Positions 1-7,133 of a stretch of 32,586 nt of DNA are shown piece after piece; the first letter of the stretch is position 1, and each line of letters opens with the position of its first letter. Source of the stretch: Ensifer sp. USDA 6670 (GTDB lineage Bacteria; Pseudomonadota; Alphaproteobacteria; Rhizobiales; Rhizobiaceae); NCBI GenBank assembly GCA_000421085.1, contig ATWE01000036.1:1-32586 (forward strand). The letters run 5' to 3'. The notes beneath the pieces are model-generated. The model saw only the letters and a program-made list of their open reading frames with translations. It ran no database searches and was not told the DNA's origin. The position numbers and the translations under genes were made by a program.

Positions 1-39
1 CAGCGGAACGAGCGCAAGATTCAGATCAAGGCCAATTGA
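1..39 (+). CDS. 3' end of Hsp20 gene (continuation of 32003-32530)
   Basis: Frame 1 opens at base 1 with the last 12 residues of the small heat-shock protein and stops at TGA 37-39. The residues and frame match the C-terminus of the complete gene at 32003-32530. It is the same gene seen again across the circular junction, not a second locus, if the contig is a circle. Confidence 0.85.
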   Translation, partial: QRNERKIQIKAN

Positions 40-95
40 CCGTCGCCCGTCTTTCCCGTCCGCAATAATATGATCCCTTCGCGGACGGCGGCGTG
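1..95. repeat. Left copy of 95-bp terminal direct repeat
   Basis: These 95 bases are identical to 32492-32586 at the other end of the window. An exact redundancy at both contig ends is what an assembler leaves when it closes a circle. The repeat covers the last 12 codons and stop of hsp20 plus 56 bases downstream. Confidence 0.95.
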
Positions 96-389
96 CAACG
101 GCACCATGTCGAGGCTCTTGTCGGCGTTCCGCCAAGCAACTCCAAGCATTGCGACTTCGGAATGCAGTCGCAGAAGCAGGCGAGGATCGGAAGATGTAGC
201 CACGATAAAGACACAATGGATAGGATGTCACGTCGGCGCATTGGTCAGGAACAATTCGGTTTTTCGTTGATCGCGGACAGCATTCGTCTTTGGATTCGCT
301 TGCCAAACTGATTGACTGTGTGCCGATCGATCAGACCCTTTGTGTGATGTCCTGCTCTGCGAATGGCGAGCCTGCAGCCAGGGGGCCTT

Positions 390-550
390 GTTCAAGGCGA
401 TGTTGCTGGCAACCGCATTCGTGGCCGGATCGAGAAGATCTTTGGCACTTGGAAAACGAAGCTACGGCCTTCGCCGGATGCGATTGCGAGGGCTTGCCAA
501 CGCAGGCGTTCAAGTTCGCTTCACCGCCGCCTGTAAAATGAATCGCAGTG
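390..550 (+). pseudogene. IS5-family transposase C-terminal remnant
   Basis: Two overlapping frames together give a stretch resembling the C-terminal end of IS5-group DDE transposases: an RIEKIFGTWK segment at about 430-463, then RSYGLRRMRLRGLA and a VQVRFTA segment to about 535. In the family these are continuous (arginine-rich helix with the final catalytic Glu). Here a one-base shift lies in the run of A at about 461-464. No upstream catalytic Asp residues, start codon or terminal inverted repeats are visible. The match is from memory of the family motif, so the group assignment is tentative. The flanks 40-390 and 550-900 hold nothing I recognise. Confidence 0.5.
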
Positions 551-899
551 TGAAGGTCATCGGTATGGCTGGATAGCGAACGCTCACACGAGAGCGTCAG
601 AAGGCACAGCGACGATGTCGGCGCTGATACCATCGCCCCGTATCGGGAGGCGGAAAAGACCAAACGAATCACGCAAAATGCCTCCGGAGCACAGATCTCA
701 TTAAACCCGCCATCCAGCCCGGCGTGGGATCATGGCATGTGGAGGGCATCGCGTTGGTTTCCCGCCAAGGGAGAACAGATGACGAAAAGTCGAAAATCTG
801 GTCAATGTGTTTGCGGCACCGGGCTTGCGACATAGGAAGCCGCGTTATCGCGCGGTCTATGGCAATCCCGAGACCACCACGGAGGATGCGAGTCCGGCG

Positions 900-1420
900 C
901 ACTGGTGGTCATCCAGCAAGCCTGATGTCAGCGGTGATCCCGCGTGGATCGGTCGGTTGACTGGCTTCCAGAACTTCGTAACGAACACGCCATCCGGGTC
1001 GCGGACGTCGTAGTGCTGTATAGGCATCGCACGATGGCCCCGGTTTCGGTGACCCGCTTCAGCGAGGCGAATAGTTTGCTGACGGGACATCATCCCGAGA
1101 ACCGGGCTGCGTTGGAGTTGTTCTTATCAGAAATAGGACCGTGCAAGCGGCCCGATGTATTCTGTTCTGAATCCATCCACCCGTGCTTTGCGAATGAAGG
1201 CATTCGCTCCGGCAAGGTTTGTCTCGAGAACGCGGGGGTGTTGGCCGACCCCGGCGAAATTTGCCTCAAACCAATGGCTCGCGCGTGCAGAGAGCAGGCT
1301 GATACGCCAGTTCCGCGCCTCCCTTCTCTCGACCCGGAAATCCGCATCGGCAGAGGCTGGCTCGGCCAGTTTCAGGGTATCTGCCTTACCCGGCGCGAAA
1401 GCTCGATCTGCGTGGTCCAT
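900..1420 (-). pseudogene. Degraded PAS-like domain gene
   Basis: A minus-strand gene seems to begin at ATG 1420, with AGGAG (1428-1432) seven bases upstream, but the frame closes at about 1127. A neighbouring minus frame (857-1093) carries MPIQHYDVRDPDG followed by FWKPVNRPI. This resembles the end of PAS domains that read roughly QRYDVRxPDG...RYWxPVNxPV in rhizobial sensor proteins. Nothing recognisable follows the PVNRPI segment, so the gene is truncated as well as frameshifted. Assignment rests on that short motif only. It lies downstream of the minus-strand Crp/Fnr gene and could once have been co-transcribed with it. Confidence 0.4.
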
Positions 1421-1449
1421 GTTCACGCTCCTGCTGTTTTTGTAAGTGA

Positions 1450-2199
1450 TCAGAGACTGGTGGTCAGGTGTGACCTTGCCCGAGGCTGCTCGCAGTACGC
1501 GGCGAGCCGAGATTCTTTGAGTATCTCAAAGCGCCGCGGCGTAAGAGCGCGGATGATACCCTCCTCCTGCAACGCCAGAAGCAGATGGGCGAGGCTCGTC
1601 GTCGTGATGCCGATGTGTGCTGCCAACGCAGTGCGATTTATCGTCACAACAGCAATCGGATTGCGCTTTATCGACACGACTGTTCGATCATGATCGAACG
1701 GACGATAGATGGCACGCAGGAGAAAAGAGCCGAGACGATCGATCGGGCGCTCGCTCATGCAAGCGATCTGGTGGAGGCAGCATTGCAACTGCGAAGCTGC
1801 GCCACTCAAAATGGCTTTCGCAAACTTCGGATCGTTTCGGAGCGCAACTGTCAGTTGCGCCGGATCGATGCAACGGACTGTCGCGGGGGCCAGCATCTCG
1901 AATTCAATGTCTGGGTGGCGGGAAAGCATTGGATAAACGATGTCATTGGGTCCAAGGATTTGGAGAATGCGGTTGTTGCCGTCTCTGCCTAGGCGACGGA
2001 TCGCCACCACGCCGTCGACCATAACGCCGAGGAAGAAGGGCCTCTTGCCATTCCCGGAAAGCACGGAGGCAGCCTCGAAGCGCTTCACGCGCCCGAAGCC
2101 CCGCAAATGCCGTTCTATATCAATCGCTGCCAGGTCGGTGCCCAGCGGACCAAATGAAGGGCAATGATTGCGTCTTGCCGCAAAGTGCTTTGTTGCCAT
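1450..2199 (-). CDS. Crp/Fnr-family transcriptional regulator, atypical recognition helix
   Basis: A 249-residue protein with a cyclic-nucleotide-binding-type beta-roll (about residues 20-130), a dimerisation helix and a C-terminal winged helix-turn-helix (about 175-225). There is no FNR-type N-terminal cysteine cluster, so iron-sulfur oxygen sensing is not expected. The recognition helix reads GITTTSLAHLL where FNR/FixK proteins have the E-x-x-S-R signature, so it probably does not read TTGAT-type sites. ATG 2199 is preferred because GAGG sits eight bases upstream; an earlier in-frame codon at 2220 lacks this. The gene is divergent from the FixK-like gene at 2492 and has a TTGA-N6-TCAA box 62 bases upstream of its start, so it is likely a target of that regulator. 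Its own ligand and targets are unknown. Confidence 0.8.
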   Translation of the reverse strand: MATKHFAARRNHCPSFGPLGTDLAAIDIERHLRGFGRVKRFEAASVLSGNGKRPFFLGVMVDGVVAIRRLGRDGNNRILQILGPNDIVYPMLSRHPDIEFEMLAPATVRCIDPAQLTVALRNDPKFAKAILSGAASQLQCCLHQIACMSERPIDRLGSFLLRAIYRPFDHDRTVVSIKRNPIAVVTINRTALAAHIGITTTSLAHLLLALQEEGIIRALTPRRFEILKESRLAAYCEQPRARSHLTTSL

Positions 2200-2261
2200 G
2201 GAACGACCTCGGCATATCAAAAAAGGACGTGAATTGATTCCGCAGGAGCCGCTGGCGGTCT

Positions 2262-2275
2262 TTGAGGCGAATCAA
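2262..2275. promoter_or_regulatory. FixK/FNR-type box (TTGAGGCGAATCAA)
   Basis: Perfect TTGA-N6-TCAA palindrome in the divergent intergenic region. It lies 62 bases upstream of the minus-strand Crp/Fnr start (2199) and 216 bases upstream of the FixK-like start (2492). The spacing fits activation of the minus-strand gene best. Confidence 0.75.
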
Positions 2276-2491
2276 AATAGTTGAAATAATCCCAGCCAAA
2301 TGCTTCGAGGTGGCGAAGATTTTCCTATAGGTTGCAAAGCTTGTCTCCAACTCTACTGAGTGACGACCGTCTTGCCTATTCGTGCTCTGTTACAAACTGT
2401 TACAATTTCGCAAATACTATCACCATTGAGTCATCCTGAAGTCACGCAGAGACAGTCAATTGCTCCCGTCATCAGTGGACGGAGACTTGCC

Positions 2492-3232
2492 ATGAGCCTT
2501 CAGCTAATCGCCGGACTGCCGGCGAACCCTGCAGCGGCAGCGTCAATCGCGGCAGAGAAACCCACCCTTTCGTCGCTGTTCTGGAGGCAGCCGATCGAGA
2601 GGATCGCTCCGGGTTCCGTCGTCTTCTGGGAGGGCGACGCTGCCAAGAGCGTCTTCGAGGTCGTTGACGGCACGCTCAGGGTCTACAGGATTCTTCACGA
2701 CGGCCGCCGCGTCATTCTTGGCTTCGTCTGCCCGGGAGATCTGCTCGGCGTTTCGCTCAGGGGGCATTACCTTTACACAGTTGAGGCGATCACGCCGGTC
2801 GAAGTCCGTCGCTTGCCGAAACATCGACTCGAGAGCCTGAGCGAGCGCGAACCGCACCTCAATGAGCAGCTCTTTTCGAAACTCTGCGACGAGATGGCTG
2901 CGGCCCAGGATCAGATGGTGCTGCTTTCGCGCAGGAGTGCGGACGAAAAGTTGGCTGGCTTTTTCTTGCTGATGGCACGCGGCCAGGTGCAGAAGCGCGG
3001 CATGATTATCGAACTGCCAATGACAAGGCTGGATATTGCCGACTATCTCGGCATGACGATCGAGACCGTCTCACGGACCATCACCAAGCTCGCAGGCTGC
3101 GATGTTATCGCGACGGTCGGGCGTCATTCCATTTCTCTCCTGAACATGAACGCGTTGGTCGTGCTTGCCGGTGGCGAGCTGGAGAGCCCGCGGTTCCAGC
3201 AGGCGTATGGCCGTCGCCACGCCATGGCGTAA
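2492..3232 (+). CDS. FixK/FNR-like transcriptional activator (Crp/Fnr family, no Fe-S cysteines)
   Basis: A 246-residue protein with an N-terminal effector-type beta-roll (about residues 30-125) and a C-terminal winged HTH (about 165-225). The recognition helix contains E191, S194 and R195, the E-x-x-S-R signature by which FNR and FixK proteins contact TTGAT half-sites. It lacks the N-terminal cysteine cluster of FNR/FnrN, as FixK proteins do, so oxygen input would come through expression control or a partner kinase. ATG 2492 follows GGAG at 2481-2484. The frame is open upstream to 2360, but no better ribosome site is seen there. It is the best candidate to bind the six TTGA-N6-TCAA boxes in this window. 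I do not assign fixK as a symbol because several paralogues exist in rhizobia. Confidence 0.85.
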   Translation: MSLQLIAGLPANPAAAASIAAEKPTLSSLFWRQPIERIAPGSVVFWEGDAAKSVFEVVDGTLRVYRILHDGRRVILGFVCPGDLLGVSLRGHYLYTVEAITPVEVRRLPKHRLESLSEREPHLNEQLFSKLCDEMAAAQDQMVLLSRRSADEKLAGFFLLMARGQVQKRGMIIELPMTRLDIADYLGMTIETVSRTITKLAGCDVIATVGRHSISLLNMNALVVLAGGELESPRFQQAYGRRHAMA

Positions 3233-3504
3233 CGACTGCGACTTTCATGTCGCAAGCGTCCGCATTCCCGGCCGGGTGGCCGCGTGTCTTGGAGCGTTCT
3301 CATTTGCGCAATCGTACGAACAAGAGCCGAGCCTGGTGGTGGAACGCGGAGCCTGTCGGCGAGACCACGCACGATGGATTTGCACCAGATTGCCCATTCT
3401 CCGGGGGCGTCTATGGCGGCGGTCATGGAACTGCCGCCTCCGCAGTGTCGGATCCGGTGCCCTACGATGTCGCGTTGCTCGGCGCCGCCTCACTGGAGCA
3501 AGCC

Positions 3505-3959
3505 ATGGAATTCATTATCCCGGAACCTCTCACGACGGAGCACTCGGCACTTCATGCGGAACTGGTCGACGCGACGAAAGAGGGCGGCCGTGTTGGCGAA
3601 GCCGCAAAAGAAGTCGCAAGACTCTTGCACCCGCATTTCATCCGCGAAGAAGAATTCGCATTGCCCCCGCTCGCCTGCTTGGAGCATTGGCGAAGGGAGC
3701 CTTGATGCCGGAGATGGCTGGCGTCCTCACTCTGACAGACAGGCTGGAGGCCAAACTGCCAGGAATACTGGCCGAACATCAGCAGATCGTCGCGGCACTC
3801 GGCGAGCTGGTCGCGGCGGCGAGGGCCGAGAACAAGCCGCGATATGTGGACTTCGCCGAGAAGCTGATCCTGCACGCCAGGACCGAAGAGCAAGTCCTCT
3901 ATCCGGCCGCGCTTATCGTCGGGCGCTATGTGAGGCTGTTGTTCGACCTTGGGCTCTGA
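3505..3959 (+). pseudogene. Hemerythrin-like domain protein, one-base frameshift
   Basis: The gene starts at ATG 3505 behind GGAG. The first frame gives a helix bundle start with TEHSALH and HPHFIREEEF (candidate diiron His/Glu ligands), then runs out of frame and stops at 3705. The family sequence resumes in another frame with an LAEHQQIV segment and HARTEEQVLYPAA, ending at TGA 3959. Adding one G near 3673 would restore a continuous protein of about 151 residues, normal for stand-alone hemerythrin-like proteins. Such proteins bind a non-heme diiron site and are used for oxygen, NO or iron sensing or storage; the role here is unknown. It lies downstream of the FixK-like gene. The interval 3233-3504 shows no recognisable gene or box. 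Confidence 0.75.
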
Positions 3960-4037
3960 AACATCATCCAGCTCATAAGTCTGCTAAGCCTGCCGCCGCT
4001 CCGCTTCGCAGTCATCGGTTCCTCAACGAAGCAATTC

Positions 4038-4352
4038 TCACTTCCTCAGAGTCAGAATATAGGCCGAGACGTCCCGCACATCGGTCTGCGAGAGTGTTAT
4101 GTTCGGCATCGTCGGGTGGTCCTCAGCCGTGAGCCAAACGTTCAGCGCCATAGCGGTCATTCCCGGTGTCGCAGCAACCGCCTCGAAGCTCGGTGCTTCC
4201 GCTTTAGGCGACTGCGCTTGACCAGCGAGGACGGCGTGACAGGCAGCGCAGACCTCAAGCGCGAGCTGGCGCCCCTCATGAATGTCCTGGGCCTGTACCG
4301 CCTGAGCTACTGCAATGGTGCCGGTAATTATTGAGGCGATCGTTACGCGCAT
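4038..4352 (-). CDS. Small periplasmic class I cytochrome c
   Basis: 104 residues with a signal peptide (about 1-21, cleavage near VQA-QD) and a single heme c site CAACH at residues 35-39. A plausible axial methionine lies at residue 82 in the TMPN segment. A GGGGA ribosome site precedes ATG 4352. The size and layout match small soluble class I cytochromes that shuttle electrons in the periplasm. The partner oxidase or dehydrogenase is not in this window. It is divergent from the NRAMP-like gene, and no FixK-type box is visible in the 257-base gap between them. Confidence 0.85.
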   Translation of the reverse strand: MRVTIASIITGTIAVAQAVQAQDIHEGRQLALEVCAACHAVLAGQAQSPKAEAPSFEAVAATPGMTAMALNVWLTAEDHPTMPNITLSQTDVRDVSAYILTLRK

Positions 4353-4609
4353 TCTTATCGTCCCCGCTCGACAAACCGGCCTCTTCGCGTCATCGGCAGC
4401 GATCGCTTAGGATAGCCATAAGCAAATCGGCGCCGTCAAAATCGCATACTATCACCACGATACCGGCTTCTTCCGACGATGGCGGTGGCCGTTTTCGTCC
4501 TCTTTCGCCGTTGGCTGCGCTCGGCTCGTAGGACCCGTTGAAACTATACTGTACTAATTGGCGTGACGAACGACAACTTATCGAGTCGGTGGGCCTGGAG
4601 GCTCCGTGA

Positions 4610-5938
4610 ATGCGCAGCAAATCTCGGCATAGCGACAATGGTGATCACGCCCAGCCAGGAATCTTGCCGAAGCCGGTAGTTCATCGCCTGCGCCGTGCCG
4701 CGCTGTTGGACAAATTGGGACCGGGTCTCATCACCGGCGCAGCAGATGATGATCCGAGCGGCATAGCCACCTACTCGCAGGCGGGCGCGCAGTTCGGGGC
4801 CAATATTTTGTGGACCATGCTGTTCCTCTATCCGCTGATGTCCACGATGCAGATGATCAGCGCCAGGATCGGACGCGTCACCGGGCATGGGCTTGCCGCC
4901 AACATGCGCCGGATCTTCCCCTCCTGGGCCGTGGTAGGTCTCGTGGCGCTTCTGTTCATCGCTAACACCATCAACATCGGCGCCGATCTCGCTGCCATGG
5001 GCGCAGCGGCGGAGCTGGTGCTTGGATGGGGACGCCACCTCTTCACGCTGCTGTTCGCCGTGGCGTCCCTGACCCTTCAGGTGCTCGTACCCTATCACCG
5101 CTACGTCCGGTATTTGAAGTGGCTGACCTTGGTGCTCTTCGCCTATGTTGGCGTCGTCTTCACCATCGAGATCGATTGGAGCGAGACCGCCCTGCGGATG
5201 GTGACCCCGCAACTCGCCCTCACGCGCGAGGCGGCGACTGTGGTGGTGGCGGTCTTCGGCACCACCATCAGCCCCTATCTCCTCTTCTGGCAGGCGTCAG
5301 AGGAGGTGGAGGACGACGAGGCCGACCCGACAACCGATCCACTCGTCGACCATCCTGAGCAAGCGCCCGTCCAGCTTAGCCGCATCCGCTGGGACACATA
5401 CATCGGCATGGGTTTCGCCAACCTCGTCGCCTTCTTTATCATCTTAACGAGCGCCGTCACCTTGCATGCCGCCGGCATTACCAAAATTGAGACCTCTGCC
5501 GACGCGGCCGAGGCGTTGCGGCCGATTGCCGGCGATCTAGCGTTCGCCCTGTTCAGCCTGGGCATCATCGGCACGGGGCTACTGGCTGTGCCTGTCCTGG
5601 CGGGCTCGGCGGCCTATGCCGTATGCGAGTCCCGCGGCTGGCCCATCGGGCTTGAGCACAAGCCAAGGGAAGCAGTCGGATTCTATACGGTGATCGGCCT
5701 CGCCACCCTCATAGGCCTCGCGGTGGATTATTCGGACCTCGACCCTATACTGGCGCTGTTTTGGAGCGCTGTCCTCAACGGCCTGATCTCCGTGCCGCTA
5801 ATGGCAGCAATGATGATCGTGGTTTCGCGCAAGGACGAGATGGGTCAGTTCGTCGCGTCGTTCCGGCTGCGCGTCATGGGCTGGTTCGCCACCGCCTGTA
5901 TGGCGGCTGCGGCCACCACGATGTTCATCCTGAGCTAG
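4610..5938 (+). CDS. NRAMP-family (SLC11-like) divalent metal transporter, non-canonical site
   Basis: 442 residues with about eleven hydrophobic segments. The first helix carries GPGLITGAADDDPSGI, aligned with the DPGN metal motif of SLC11 proteins. The sixth-helix motif normally reading A-x-x-M-P-H is GTTISPYLLF here, so the metal-coordinating methionine and the histidine are both replaced. A charged loop rich in Glu/Asp follows (about residues 228-245). The change suggests a subfamily with a different substrate preference from the classical Mn/Fe carriers; related proteins with altered motifs include magnesium-type NRAMP relatives. ATG 4610 follows GGAGG (4597-4601) by eight bases. It stands alone. 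The gap 5939-6186 has no recognisable gene. Confidence 0.8.
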   Translation: MRSKSRHSDNGDHAQPGILPKPVVHRLRRAALLDKLGPGLITGAADDDPSGIATYSQAGAQFGANILWTMLFLYPLMSTMQMISARIGRVTGHGLAANMRRIFPSWAVVGLVALLFIANTINIGADLAAMGAAAELVLGWGRHLFTLLFAVASLTLQVLVPYHRYVRYLKWLTLVLFAYVGVVFTIEIDWSETALRMVTPQLALTREAATVVVAVFGTTISPYLLFWQASEEVEDDEADPTTDPLVDHPEQAPVQLSRIRWDTYIGMGFANLVAFFIILTSAVTLHAAGITKIETSADAAEALRPIAGDLAFALFSLGIIGTGLLAVPVLAGSAAYAVCESRGWPIGLEHKPREAVGFYTVIGLATLIGLAVDYSDLDPILALFWSAVLNGLISVPLMAAMMIVVSRKDEMGQFVASFRLRVMGWFATACMAAAATTMFILS

Positions 5939-6186
5939 ATCTGCGAGCATGGGTTGCTTGCAAGCAGCAGCGCCTAAGACCGCCGGCGTGGTATGGATGA
6001 GCGCCGCGACCTTCTTTTTCACGTGCGCCACCGCCGCCGGTGAGCAGATCGAGCGTCTCCTCGTCGTCGGCTCCGACCGGCGCCGTCAACCGGATAATCA
6101 CGCCCGCGAGCGCCACACGTGATTAACCCGGAGTCGGCGGCCTTCCCGGAGCGCTATCATGTCCCACACTCAACATGAGTAACCGT

Positions 6187-6903
6187 TCAGGAGGAACGGA
6201 CTACCTTGACCGCGAATACGTAGCCGACTCCTCGCACAGATCTTATACGCTGCGGACGTGCGGGATCGTCCTCGATCTTGCGCCTGAGACGAGTGACCTG
6301 GACGTCGATGGCGCGGTCGAAAGCTTCTCGTGTCCGGCCTCGTGTATAATCCATCAGATAGTCTCGCGTCAGCACCCGCCCGGCGTTGCTGACGAAGACG
6401 AGAAGCAGATCAAACTCGCCGGTGGTAAGTTCAATCTTTTCGCCTGCCGCAGAGGTCAAGTCGCGCCGTCCCTCGTTAAGGCTCCAGCCGTCGAACCGGA
6501 AGTCTCTGCTGGCGATGACCGGCGTGCCACTGTCGAGTAATGTCCTTTGCGTCCGCCTTAAGACGCTTTTCACTCGCGCCAGCAGTTCCCGAAGGTTGAA
6601 CGGTTTTGAGACGTAATCGTCTGCTCCCATCTCAAGGCCGACAATGCGATCAATATCGTCGCCGCGACCGGAAACAATAATCGTCGGCGTTTTAAAGGTG
6701 GCGCCGATTTCACGCGCAAGTTCCAAGCCGCTGCCGTCAGGCAGCTCGATGTCCAACAGGACGAGATCGACGGATGATGAGAGCGCATCGCGCAGTTGCG
6801 CGCCGTTCTCGGCGAGGCTCACACGAAAACCTGCTCCTTCGAAATAGCGCGCGAGCAAGGAGCGAACGCGCGGATCATCGTCAACGACGATCAGGTGCGG
6901 CAT
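6187..6903 (-). CDS. OmpR/PhoB-type response regulator
   Basis: 238 residues from ATG 6903. The receiver domain has the acidic cluster D8-D10, phospho-acceptor D51 in VLLDIELPDG and lysine K100 in SKPF. The effector is an OmpR-type winged helix (about 135-235, ending in the VRGVGYVF segment). The frame is open to 6972, but residues before MPHLIVVDDD look non-domain and no start has a strong ribosome site, so the start is approximate. It is divergently transcribed from the hybrid kinase at 7134, with about 230 bases between. The pair may form one pathway, though the hybrid kinase carries its own receiver. Confidence 0.85.
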   Translation of the reverse strand: MPHLIVVDDDPRVRSLLARYFEGAGFRVSLAENGAQLRDALSSSVDLVLLDIELPDGSGLELAREIGATFKTPTIIVSGRGDDIDRIVGLEMGADDYVSKPFNLRELLARVKSVLRRTQRTLLDSGTPVIASRDFRFDGWSLNEGRRDLTSAAGEKIELTTGEFDLLLVFVSNAGRVLTRDYLMDYTRGRTREAFDRAIDVQVTRLRRKIEDDPARPQRIRSVRGVGYVFAVKVVRSS

Positions 6904-7133
6904 AGATGGGGAACGCATTGAGAGCCAATGTTGATGCCAATGTTCTTTGAAGTAGGTTCGACCGATAGCCATGTTTTCGGCATCGAACGTTGCGCTGGGT
7001 CAATGATAGTGACGCCATACTGCTCGGCGAATGGTCATTGGCTTCCCTCCGTCGGGTCACTTTTCAAATCTGGGAGAACTGTCCAAGTCGTGAAAGCACG
7101 GATCTTGCGCCGGATCAATTTTGAAAGGCAGTC

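Noticed and set aside
1516..1530. TTTGAG-N3-CTCAAA palindrome as a FixK box
   Set aside because: The spacing between TTGA and TCAA is five, not six, and it lies inside the Crp/Fnr coding sequence.
944..1693. Plus-strand open frame of 249 codons
   Set aside because: It lies opposite the degraded PAS-like region and the end of the Crp/Fnr gene, has no ribosome site and no recognisable domain.
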